A stretch of DNA of 64,000 bases from Zea mays (taxonomy: Eukaryota > Streptophyta > Magnoliopsida > Poales > Poaceae). Below are positions 25,166 to 36,817 of the stretch, in pieces; position 1 is the first letter of the stretch, and each line of letters starts with the position of its first letter. The notes under the pieces were generated by a model. The model had not been told where the DNA came from and ran no database searches. It was given only the letters and a program-made list of their open reading frames with translations. A program made the translations under genes and the position numbers. The stretch lies in the NCBI RefSeq assembly GCF_902167145.1, contig NC_050098.1, forward strand, positions 114,304,207-114,368,206, written 5' to 3'.

Positions 25166-27546
25166 GAAGTGGTATCAGAGGAATGTTGACTGTAGGACGA
25201 AACCTAGATAGAACTGGACAACCAATACTTACTTACTTTACCACTCCAATCCTTTCTAAACTTTTCTTAATCCTTTCTCGTCTATTTCCTCTTTACTCTG
25301 ATTATTCTTACCTTTTCCTTTAAAGACAAATGTGGATTTCACACTTTGAAATCTTGTGCCTAAAGTGACCTTTAGGAATAGGAGACCTACTCTTAGGAAC
25401 AAAATCAAAACTATTTTTGTAAATATTTGTATGCTTGAACGTTTGTTCTTGTGATATATGTCTAATTTGGATCTTTGATTGAGTGTGATGAGTTGTGGAG
25501 TAATGTCCACAATTACATCTGCATATACATATAGGCATAAATATAAATAAATAAAATTCATAAGATAACAAAACAACCTAGATTATCCTCCATTAAAGTG
25601 TATCTATTTTAAATAGATCCCTCTTAACTTAAAGGATTTTATCTTATCATAATAGGTTCATCTTATGTTAGAAAGAAAAAAAATTCTTATCCTCATAAAT
25701 TATTTATAAGATAAACTAGACCAACTAAGAATACCCCTACTAGAATATATCAAGCCTAATAGATCCATCTTATCTTAAAAGACTCTCTCTTATCTTAACA
25801 GATTCATCTTATCTTGAAGGAGTCATCTTATCCTAACCACTTTACTTATCTGATACTAAAGTAACAACCAGAATCTAATCCAAAATAATGAGATCATATC
25901 TAGTCTAATCTAGTCACACAAATATAACTTAGATCTGATCTAATGTGATAGATTATTCTAACCTAACGAAAGCTAAAGTGGAGCTAATCTAATGTAAGTT
26001 GCTTAACAAGAAGGATAATACTGATGAAATAAATGAGACTATACTCCTATAAAATATGTTTTAACTTAATTCACTCTGTACTAAGTTAAGAATGACCGAC
26101 CAACTTGGCCTTAGGCAACTACCTTAACCATTTGATGGTTGCATAACCCCTCTGTTTTAACCTAACAGAGATTCTGACTTACCTACACCATATAATCCAT
26201 CCTATCTCAAAAGATTCTAACATATATTAATAATATATATCCTACCTTAGTAGATCTATCTAACTTAAACTAGTCTAATATAGTAATATCCAATCTAATC
26301 TAGACCCTACCTAATCTAATATGATCCAATTTAAAGGGAGTTACTTAAACAAGTTAGTTAATACTGGTAACTTAGATTAGACCATATTCCTATAAATGGG
26401 TTTTAAATCTAAATTGGTGTCTTAGACCAACTCATTCGTGAAACCATGACCTAGCCTATTTTATAAGTTTCCCAACCCATTTATCCCAAAAGCAATGTAA
26501 AACTCAGTTTAATCTACCTACCCCATGTACCCGCAATTGTTATCCCAACTCAGATAACGCATCTAACACCACGACCGATGGTCCCTAAATCAGACCCAAG
26601 AAGAAAGTTAACCTCGACAATGAAGGATATGAGTAGAAACAGATCTTCAGATGAATCAAGATTCACCACCCGGAATAAAAGTCTCCCTTACCTAACTTTC
26701 TCTGACCCCCAAATCTTCTCTACACTCACCTAATAGCTAAAACCTAATGTACCCTTGTTTTCATGCCATGAAAATTTTCGGTATATAAAAAAAATACTAA
26801 TTGAAAGTTCTACTTTGATAAAAAAAGGATACTAGAATTTCATAAAAAGAAAGTCAGCTTGATATGCTCAACTAAATGGTATTCTTAAATAGGATTATAG
26901 AATCTAATGTGATCTAATCTAGTGTGATCTAATCTAATGTGATCTAATCTAATGTGGTATACTTAAACGGATTAGTGATACCAGTAGAAGATATTAGACC
27001 CTGCTAGCCAGGTATTAACTTAACTTAGTACATTAGATCAACTCAGCGACATGCATGAGATCTAACCCAACCAATAGAGTCATGATGGATTGCATAATCC
27101 ATCTACCCCCACCTGACATCAAACAAGATTTTGACCTACATCATGTAGTCCATCTCACCCATAACTATTCCAACCATATGCCCCAACTCTGATGATATAC
27201 ATTAACCTTGAATTAATGAGACCAAGACCGGAGAAGAAAAGATCAACATCGACAAGGAAGGATATAACAATCAAAGAGAATCTCGAGATAAATCAAGACT
27301 TGAACATTTCAGATGAAGTCTTTTCCTTGCCATAATCTTTCTGACCTCAAAACTGTCCAGCTTATATCCTACATAATAACTAGCTGGATACCTATGCTCT
27401 CCTAATCACCCACTATTGATTATAAAAAAAGTGAGACTCTGGATTTTTGACCAATTATAGACTAAAAGCTGAATTACAAACCAATTCTTCTGTATCCCTT
27501 TTCTTGCTAATCTCGAGGACAAGATTATTTTTAAGGGGGTAGGATT
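25166..27546 (+). other. Non-coding internal region of element B
   Basis: The primer binding site TGGTATCAGAG is at 25170-25180. The rest is AT-rich and built largely from degenerate short repeats: about 20-bp units around ATCTTATCTTA at 25759-25838, and three 15-bp units GTGATCTAATCTAAT (one base varies) at 26909-26953. A polypurine tract TTTTTAAGGGGGTAGG precedes the right LTR at about 27530-27545. No open frame of note is present, so no gag or pol can be claimed. Confidence 0.8.
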
Positions 27547-30500
27547 TGTAAAGCCCTAAAATTTGTATAAGGTAAAAATAATAAAGCAAATAAATAAATT
27601 GATAAGTGGGTGTTTTGGGGATTCCTTGATTTCCTTTTTCTTTTTCTTTGCATACTCAACTAATGGCATTAAATTATGCAAATAACAAATAAGGAAATAG
27701 AGAAATAAAATAGTAAATCTAGATATCTCCAATTAGACTTGAGTTTTGAATTTTGAAGACTAAATTTTGAAACTAAGAATTAATTTAGAAAAGAAGTAAA
27801 AGAAAGGTTTTCTATTCAACAAAATGATTATTCATTTAATTAACAGAATGACAATAGATAAAAATAACACTTGCATGGCATGCTGGATCTTTATTTTTCT
27901 GGTGCATTTAAACTTCATATTCAAGTCATAATCAAAATTTGAGGTTTGAAATTTAAATCTAGATAAAAAAACAGAAAACAGAAAAAGGGGAAACCTGCAC
28001 TTGGGCCGGTTTATCCCACTTAGCCCACTTAACCTCTTTTCCTTAGCCGCTCGGCCCAACCTGGTGCCACGCCTTGCCGCCATATGGGCCCCACTAGCTA
28101 GATTATGTGTCCGCGCGCGTAAGCCTCTAGCACCAACTCGTGGGTCTTGTCCTGCATGAGCGCATCTGACCGCAAAGGCACTGACGGTGGACCCCGCTAC
28201 CAGGTCGTCCTCTACCCAGAGCTCGTAACAGACTTCGCCGGATTCTTGGGATGTTCACGATTCTCATAACTGCCCCAGTCAAATGATAGCCAGCCCACCA
28301 TAGCGCTAGATATAAGAACCTTGGGCGCCATGCCCCTCTGACCATCGCGTGCTCGCCGAGAAGGTTGGTAGCCACTGCCACCATGGCCGAGCGCAAAGAG
28401 AGAGAGCCGAGGGTCATCGCGTCGAAGCCGAGCAAGGAGGATAGGAAGGCCCAGCGGCCGGGGTGCCCATGGTGCGTGCCATCGGGCAGACGTTACCGGG
28501 TCTAGGAAGGTCATTGTGGCCGTGTTTCCACCGAAAATCGTTGGGCAGGTGGATGAAGGCGAGGTGTCCATGGTGCATCCGATGCTCGAATCTAAGCTAA
28601 AGGTGGATAATGTTGGTGCTGCCTGACTTTGCCCTCCACACAGGGGGGGTGGACTCGGGGTGGAATCAACGCTGGTAAAGTCCCTTTGATCACTCCGCAT
28701 CTTATTTACCGCGCGTAGAAACACTAGGGGAGGGAGTTTGGGCACCAGGGCGTGGATCGCCTTGCTCTGGAAAGGGTCTGTCGGGTTGCAGGGCGGCACC
28801 ATTGAGGCCTGGATTGGAGTGGGGAAGAAGATTTAGGTGTACCGTTGGATTGGAGTCGACAGTGTAGATTAGAATCCCCATAACTATTTGCGCAATAAAA
28901 TCGGAGCCATCGAGATCAAATCCGTGGGCTCGGTACTGGTGCTGGCGTGGCTGTATTTGGGGTCGTGGGATCGTGATCCAGTGGCCGTGGTTGGATACAA
29001 GTTCCGTGAAGATTAGATCTAATTTGTGCCGATGGATTTTAATCGGACGACTCTGAACGCAATACCCCTTCAGTTGTGTCCTTCTTTCTAAAGAGCCCCT
29101 GGCCTTATGCCAAAATAACCCGCCGTCCTCCTTCAGTGGAAGATTCCCACACGTAGGTCCTCCGCATTTACAGATTAGACCTTTTTAGTTATTTTGGGTA
29201 TAAAATCAGTTATAAGGAATCCATAAAACCTAGATAATCCATAACGTGTATGTTCTAGCTTCGATTTAATCCGTTCTAATTGTGTTATCTTTGTATTAAA
29301 ATTGTCTACACAATTAAACAATATTATTCTATCATGTTGTCAGAATTAATTAAATAATGGTTTAACTTGTGCTCATTAGGTTTACTTTACTAAAAAAAGT
29401 CAATGTTTTTCATCCATAACTCTATGAAAATAGTACCTCTAAAACAAGTTATAGTGTTGATTAAAGATTGAATTAGTTATTTCTTTGTAATATTTCTCTC
29501 ACAAGATTTATATTAACCCACAGAGAATATAATTTTATTATTAATCACCTAAAAATTCAGAAATTCATATCTTCTTCGTTTTAACTCCGATTTGATCCAT
29601 TCGAATTGCGTTAGCCTCATAGAAATATTTACTACACAGTAGCGACATTAATTATACGATATCATGTACTTCTTTAATTAAGTAACTAACTGGATTAATC
29701 TATGTTTATTGAAGTTAGCTTTTCTAATGTTAATATAATATTTTGAGCTTATGGTTATAATTTGACTAAAAGATGATCTCTAATCAAGTAATGACTTAGA
29801 TTAAAGTTGGTTAATCATTATAGAATATCCTCTCAAATGGTGTATATTAATCAATTTATAATATAGTTTAATAATTGAATCACATAGATCTCCCATAAAT
29901 CACAACTCCTTAACCATAACTCCAATTTTAGTGGTTCGCGAACCCACGATCTCGTAGCGACGCGTAGATTATTATTATGCAGTTTGTTCTTATGTTTGGT
30001 GTAATGTTAATGTTGCCTATACCATGTTTGTTTGTAGTGCCACGACTAGCAGCGAGGTTACGAGTCACTGGAAGAGCAAGTTGGTACCTGGAATCTCAAG
30101 TCCTAGGCAAGTTGTGCCCTTGATCACTTTTATTTACCTAATAATGTCCTCTATAATCATTTTATCATGCATAGGTTTAATTTTGATGGGACCCAATAGG
30201 TCACCCGAGTCTAGATATATTTACACCTTGTTTACCCCTGAACTATTTGGGTTGTTTTTGCTAATGCTCTATATGGTTTCGGGTTTATTATTACATTATG
30301 ATCATGTTCCAATTATATTGTTGTTTTATTTATTGTTCATGATAAGATCAATATATTAATTGGAACATGGAGCTTAACTTGAGAAACACGTGCCACCACA
30401 AGGGTGGAATGGGATGCCCTTGGCTGACTAACTAGGAAAGCTAGTGGAGGACTACCTTACTTGATAGGGGCAAGGGCAGTAGGGGAATAGGCGTGTAGGG

Positions 30501-31337
30501 AGGTTCCTGGGTTAATTTTGCTATGATGGCGGACAGACAGGGGATTCCTGCATTGCTCTTCCTAGAAACTGTAGCAGGTTTTCTGAAGCTAGTGGAATTT
30601 TGTAAAGGCCTGATAGTGGATCCCTAGCCATTCACCTCGGTAGTGTCTAAGGGTCTATCTAACCCTGGCGACATGGGATACACGACTTGTGGGTACATGG
30701 TACAACCTCTGCAGAGTGTAAAACTGGTATACAAGCCGTGCTCGCGGTCATGAGCAGCTTAGGACCCTCACATGATTAATTTATGGAATTAAATTCAATT
30801 TGTCATATGCATTGCATTGCGGGTGTTGTTACCAATTTTGATCAACTACTTATTTGGGATGGTATCTACTTATACTTAGTAATTGCTAATAAAATTTTGA
30901 CCAACTTTAAAAGCAATGCTCAGCTTCAACCATCCTCTTTGGTAAGCCTTACACCTCACATGAGCTCCCACCTTTGGCGAGTTCCTGCACATTATTCCCC
31001 ACAACTTGTTGAGCGATGAACATATGTGAGCTCACCCTTGCTGTCTCACACCCCCCACAGGTCAAGAACAGGTACCGCAGGATGAGGCGCAAGGAGGATG
31101 CTACGATGTGTTTGTGAGATGTCTAGGTCGTCGTCTCCTAGTCAACTTTGGGTTGCTGGATCGTTGTCTTCATGTGATGTAATTATTTATTTATTTTGCG
31201 CAGAACTCCTATTATATAGTAAAGATGTCACATTCGTTTCTGTACCATGAGTCATCATATGTGTAAGACTTGGTCCTAGCACACTTGGTGATTATGTTTG
31301 CGCCCAGGTCTTGGTGCCCCAAAATCTGGGTGTGATA
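27547..31337 (+). repeat. 3' LTR of element B
   Basis: The repeat is 3791 bp and matches the two halves of the left LTR, with visible scattered changes and indels. The end reads GGGTGTGATA, a C-to-T change of the expected terminal CA. Blocks such as TGGAACATGGAGCTTAACTT (about 30360) are shared in opposite orientation with the element A LTR. Confidence 0.9.
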
Positions 31338-32006
31338 ACACACCGCCGTCGCCCTCCGTCGGTCCGCCCCAATGCCGGTCCGCCCATCGCCAGTCCGCTC
31401 GTCGCCGGCGCCAGGACTGCCCTCCACCGCGGCCGCCACGCCCCTCACCACCATGTCGTCCCCCGCAAGCTCCTCGAACAGACATCATGTGTGCCACCAT
31501 CCGGCCCGCACATGCTCCTCCATGGGACAACGTCGTTCGAGTCGTCGAGGTATAATCCTAGACCTATGCGATGCAAATGAAAGTGTGATTAATTAGATGT
31601 GCTAAATATGTATATTAAGGCGTTTATTTTCGTCGATTTTTTGTGGCCGACGGGAGTTAACTTTTATGCGATTAGAGTTAGCTTAAATTTGTTAATTGAT
31701 AGTGTTATTAGTCTTCATATGACTTTATACATTGTAGTTGCTATTTTTAATTTTATGTTGCAAATATAAACTATGTGGTTTGATGTTATTAGTTAATGAA
31801 TTTGATGGTGAATGCGATGTGTTATATAAATAGTAATTGTTGCAAATATTAATTGTTGTGAATATTGTTAATTGATGAATGCCATGTATGTAAGTATTGA
31901 TTATACTATCTCATTTTTGCAACTATATATATACCATACATGGTATGTGTGACATGTAGAAACATGAATGTCTCACACACACTTTTACTCATACACAACT
32001 ACAATA
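31338..32006 (+). other. CACTA 5' region, second part
   Basis: A GC-rich stretch up to GTCGTCGAGGTATAATCC (about 31552) looks like the end of a first exon followed by an intron donor. The rest to 32006 is AT-rich and aligns well with the inverted copy (61994-62460). No protein can be assigned. Confidence 0.5.
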
Positions 32007-35000
32007 ATGGGTGATAGACATGATTGGATGTATGAAGGCTTCAAGAAGGATGGGTGTCACATAAGTGAATGGTTTGCTAAGACTCAGATGTTTCTAGACC
32101 ATGCAACTGCTTTGTCACAAATAGATAATATTAGGTGTCTATGCAGTAAATGTAGAAATATGACGAGCCACACCAAGAGGCAGGTCACACTACACCTGTG
32201 CTCGCATGGTTTTGTGCCAGGCTATAAGGTCTGGTATCTCCATGGGGAGTCACGCCTTGAATAAGCAGCAGAAGTAGAAGTTTATGATGATTAAGATGTT
32301 GAAAGGATGGACCATATGCTTGAGGATCTACAGCCTGAATTGGCCCCAGATCATCATGATTCACCAACACCGGAGGTTCAGAAGTTCTTCGACCTACTCA
32401 AAGCGTTAGAAGAGCCTCTTCATGCGCACATTGATGTGACCGTTCTCGAATTCGTGACATGGCTAATGTCAATCAAGTCCAGTTTGCATTATCTATTAAT
32501 TGTTACAAAGAGCTCATGGATTTGATAGGCGAGGTTCTTCCTACGGGTCACAAGATGCCCAAAGAAATGTACCAGTCCAAGAAATTGCTTAAAGGTCTTG
32601 GTATGGAGTATGAGAAGATTGTTGTTTGCTAGGACAACTGCATGCTTTTTTTGGAAGGAACATGGTAGAGAGAAGAAATGCTAAAAATGTGGGAAGTCGA
32701 GGTACGTGGAGCTTGTAAATGAAGATGGGGAGAAGGTGGTAACAAAGGTTGCACATAAACAGCTTTGGTACATGTCTCTCAGTCCAAGAGTGAAACGTTT
32801 GTTTCTCTCGAGGAAGACCGCTATGCACATGAGGTGGCATAAAGATTGTACGGACAAACAAGATGGGTTGATGGTGCACCGTCAGATGGTGATGCATGGA
32901 AGGCTCTTGACAACTTTGATCCAAAGTTTGCCAGCGATGCAAGAAACGTTCGTATCGGCTTGGCAACTGATGGTTTCACGTCTTTCAATATGTCCGCTGT
33001 GTCGTATTCATGTTGGCCTGTCATTGCCATACCATTCAACCTTCCACCTGCTCTTTGCATGAAATATGAGTTTATGTTCCTATGTTTTGTTATACCTGGG
33101 CCTGAGCATCCTGGCGTACACCTCAATGTGATGCTTCAACCTCTAATTGAAGAGTTAAAGAAGCTATGGCAAGGAGTTGAAGCCTATGACTGCTTCAAGA
33201 AGCAAAAATTCAATCTTCGTGTTGCGTATCTATTCTCAGTTCATGATTTTATGGCATATGGTATTTTCTCTGGATGGAGTGTGCATGGTAGATTGACGTG
33301 TCCTTATTGTGCTAAAGATACAGATTGTTTTCGTCTTAGTGCTGGTGGCAAGATATGTTACTTTGATTGCCATAGATGTTTTCTACCCTTCAATCAACCC
33401 TTCAGAAGGCAGAGAAAGGAGTTTAGGAAGGGCACCATCGTCACAAAGGGACCTCCCAAGCGACGTAGTGGGATAGAAATTACAGAAGAGCATAGGAAAC
33501 TTGTCCTAGACGATAGTGGGAAAAGGTATCAAGGTTTTGGTGAGGAGCTTAACTAGACTCACATATGTGGCTTATGGGAGCTTCCTTATGCTAAGTCATT
33601 GATTTTGATGCACAACATCGATGTCATGCATCAAGAGAGTAACTTTTGCCAAGCCCTCATAAATACATGCATGGATTTCCCTGATAAAACGAAAGACAAT
33701 GACAAGGCACACATGGACTTAGCCGTGATATGTGATCATCCAACCCAAGTGCTTAGAGAAAACGAGGCAAACCAAAAGCTGACTTTTGTCTTAAACCTAC
33801 GCAACGGAAAGAAGTGATGAAGTGGATGAAGGATCTAAAATTCCCTTATGGTTATGCTGCTGGTTTTAGGATATCAATGAATTTGAGACAATGAAGATGA
33901 ATGGGCTGAAGAGCCATGACTTTCACATAATTATGGAAAGGCTCATGCCTGTAATGTTATGTGGGTACATTTCCGATGCTGTGTGGAAAACATTAGCTGA
34001 AGTTAGCTATTTCTATAGACATCTGTGTGCTAAAGAAATCAAAAGAGATGTGATGGAACAATTGGAGAAAAAGGCACCGGTGCTTTTGTGCAAATTCGAA
34101 AAAATATTCCCACTGGGTTTCTTCAATCTTATGCAACATCTATTAATACATCTTCCATACGAGGCTAAGGTAAGTGGTCCTGTTCAGTATAGGTGGATGT
34201 TTCATATAGAAAGAGCATTAAAGAAGCTTAGAGCAATGGTAGGCAATAAGGCAAGAGTTGAAGGATGTATTGCGGAACAATTTAAACTGAAGGAGGTAGC
34301 ACACTTCACAAGTTGTTACTTTGCAGAAGAACATAATGTATTTGCTCGAAAGAAGAGGTACCATGATGATGAACGAGAGATGCCTCTGTGTAATGATCTT
34401 TCGATTTTTCAAACAAACGGCAAAGCGTTGGTCCACCCAAGGCTTATTACCTCACTATGGAAGAACAAAAGTCTGCTTTACTGTACATGTTCACGAATAT
34501 GCCTAACGTGGAGAAATACTGTGTAAGACTTATTTCCTTAAATTGTTCATATGTGAATTAGTTTATGTTCTCAGATATCTCATGTCCTACAATAATATTT
34601 GACAACGAGTTTGATGAACAAAACATGAGGTGTGTCGGTAGGCCAACAACGAGAGACATAGACAAATTGCGAAGTGATGGAATGCATGGGTGACCTAATT
34701 TCATTATATGGCTTAAGTCTCAATTATGTGGCTCCGAGACCCAATTTTAGTTAACTAATATTACACAATTTGCTAATGCTTTGTGGCATAATTGATAGTT
34801 TGGGGAGGAAATGAATTTGAATGATGACTTACGTCAGTTATCTATTGGAAGTGTAACTGCCAAAAGCTATGGACGTTACGACGTCAATGGATATCGCTTT
34901 CGTTCAAGCATTTTCGAATCTAGTCATCCTATGGCTACCACTCAAAATAGTGAAGTCGTTACTAGGGCAACCGACATGGAAGGACACAAAGCCTTCTATT

Positions 35001-35507
35001 ACAGAAAAATCAAAAATATAATCGAGATTACATTTGCTGAGAATAAGCCTGTAGCGCTAGTTTTCTTTGAGTGTAAATGGTATGACCCAAAGTATTATAG
35101 GACCGAATTTGGGATGACATAGATCCAACCTGAAAAATTGCTTCAAGGACACGACACGTATATCCTTGCCTATCAATCAGATCAAGTTTATTTCTCGACA
35201 TATCCATGCAAAAAGTTGTCTACATGGATGGTTTGTTTACAATGTAAATCCCCGCGAACGCCTATACACTCCTGGTAAGGATGAATATCAATTTGGTCAC
35301 CTTGAGCAGGTTGATGAGGTGTTTCAAGAAGAAGAGTTGCCAACTAGTTTTCATATTGACCCTACCCCGACATTAGATTCACTAGTTGTAGACATTAACG
35401 ACTTAACTTTTCTCGAGAGACGGAGAAGGCAACCTGTTAGGAGAAAAGTTACATGGCGACCTCTACATAGAAGAGAACAAATCGATCCTGATTTTGATGG
35501 TATTTGA
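32007..35507 (+). pseudogene. CACTA transposase (TNPD-like), left copy, broken
   Basis: The ATG at 32007 opens the transposase-associated domain (MGDRHDWMYEGFKK, then CRNMTSHTKRQVTLHLCSHG). Stops occur at about 32262 and 32292. The main Transposase_21-type core lies at 32706-33817, with a frameshift near 32880 and a TAG at 33553 where the inverted copy has tryptophan. Likely catalytic aspartates are in LATDGF and HNIDVMHQE. The next open block is 33891-34526. A probable intron begins at 34523 (GTAAG). The C-terminal domain is at 34811-35507 (DLRQLSIGSVTAKSYGRYDV, VNPRERLYTPGKDEY), with a stop at 35120. The enzyme would cut and join CACTA ends in the nucleus; this copy cannot be full length. 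Confidence 0.85.
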
Positions 35508-35602
35508 CAAGTAAATTATTTTGTTCTTTCATTTGTTTTAATTTTTAAGGATTATGTCATTTTAACATTCCACTAATGAATAATTTCTTATTTTGATGCA
35601 GG

Positions 35603-36812
35603 ATGCTGCCAAAGTCGAAGAAGTCAGTGAAGGGCTTGTTCAAGGGCCTGGGCCTATTTCAGGGCAGTTCTTTGAGCAGCAGCAGACGTCGAGAGCTGTT
35701 GAGCGCTACACATGGATATGAGGTAATATATTTTGTACAAATAAATTTGTTTACATATTTACCTGTATCTAAATCTTGAGTTGTATGTACCAGGATGAGC
35801 AACACACTGAGGAGCAGCACAATGAGGAGGAGCAGCACAATGACGAGGTGTAGCACGTGACATGGGACCAGGCCACGCAGCAGCACCAGCCATGGGACCA
35901 GTGGGACCACCAGAGAGAGCAGCAACAGGTGTGGGACCAGTGGGCCCAATAGGCCCAATCGGCTGACAACCCGATGGATGATGGCTCAGGAGACTCTTCA
36001 GCGACACGCGATAGAGCGAGAGGCTAATGGGATCTTAATCATGCCTCATGGAGATCAGTGAGTGTAATATATTAACTTGTCTGATATAACTATTATGTGT
36101 ATTGTTAATGTTTTTGTGTAATGCAGGAATTGGGAGGATCTGTCCTTTGACGGCAGGGACACCACACTCAGGTTAACCTTACGTTGGGTTCTCTTTGGTG
36201 CCTTCACTACCCTGGTATAGTGATGGTGTCAGACGGAGATAGTGTCGATGAGGTGCTCGTCAGTACCTGGGACGAGTACAAGTTAAAAAAGGAACGAGAC
36301 CACACCGACAGACAGGGACTTGTGCATCATGACTTTTTGGTATGATTTATTTATTGTTTTTGTTTTGTTTCTTAATATTTTAATTCTATGACTTATACCA
36401 TCATATTTGTATTCTTTATGTTGTAGCTTCAATATCGGTTGCCTGACGGAGAGGATTACATGGGGCACGCTGAACGTGTGTTCGAAAACAATGCAAAGAA
36501 GCTGGTGAAGGAAGTTATATACTATGCGAGAATTCAGGATACAAACCTGTATTTTCAAAATTATCCGGAAGAAGCAGGCCCCCTTGAACAAAAAGGAACG
36601 GTCCTCAAAGATATATTTGATGCATGTGCCTTATGCGTACTATGCTTGGTGTCGACATTGGGCTTTCAAAGGCTTCCAAAAAGCGTTGGCGCATCACAGG
36701 CAATGTCGAGGAACCAATCCTAACCACAAGTTTGGTGGTGACGACATGCTCCGAAAAGCTAAAAGAATGCTAAGTTTGATCTAGCTATGTCGATCACGAA
36801 ATAGTATGATTG
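35603..36812 (+). pseudogene. CACTA second gene (Transposase_24-type), 5' exons
   Basis: A short methionine-led exon starts at 35603 (MLPKSKKSVKGLFKG). Plausible splice sites give exons 35603-35722, 35794-36057, 36127-36339 and 36427 to about 36780. The second exon encodes glutamine- and histidine-rich repeats from a doubled GAGGAGCAGCACAATGA unit. Later exons give STWDEYKLKKERD and KLVKEVIYYARIQD, which resemble the plant En/Spm accessory or transposase-24 proteins. Premature stops (for example near 35850) and frame changes are present. Element C is inserted after 36817, and the gene continues at 57808. Confidence 0.6.
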
Positions 36813-36817
36813 CTTAT

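Larger units (their letters stand above)
16640..31337 (+). mobile_element. Gypsy element B: non-coding, LARD-like, related to element A
   Basis: The left LTR (16640-25165) starts TGTAAAGCCC and the right LTR (27547-31337) ends GGGTGTGATA. The flanking five bases are ACCCA and ACACA, a TSD with one mismatch. An iMet primer site follows the left LTR and a Tekay-type polypurine tract precedes the right one. The internal region is 2381 bp with no plausible gene. It belongs with large retrotransposon derivatives that depend on proteins from autonomous relatives. It lies within the leader of the left CACTA copy. Confidence 0.88.

Noticed and set aside
25759..26960. Regularly spaced short repeats resembling a CRISPR array
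   Set aside because: Units are degenerate, adjacent without unique spacers, and lie inside a plant retrotransposon.
31298..31580. Possible host gene exon in GC-rich sequence
   Set aside because: It straddles the end of element B and the CACTA leader; the inverted CACTA copy has an equivalent block.
35659..36007. Minus-strand leucine- and proline-rich frames
   Set aside because: They are shadows of the glutamine- and histidine-rich exon of the CACTA second gene.
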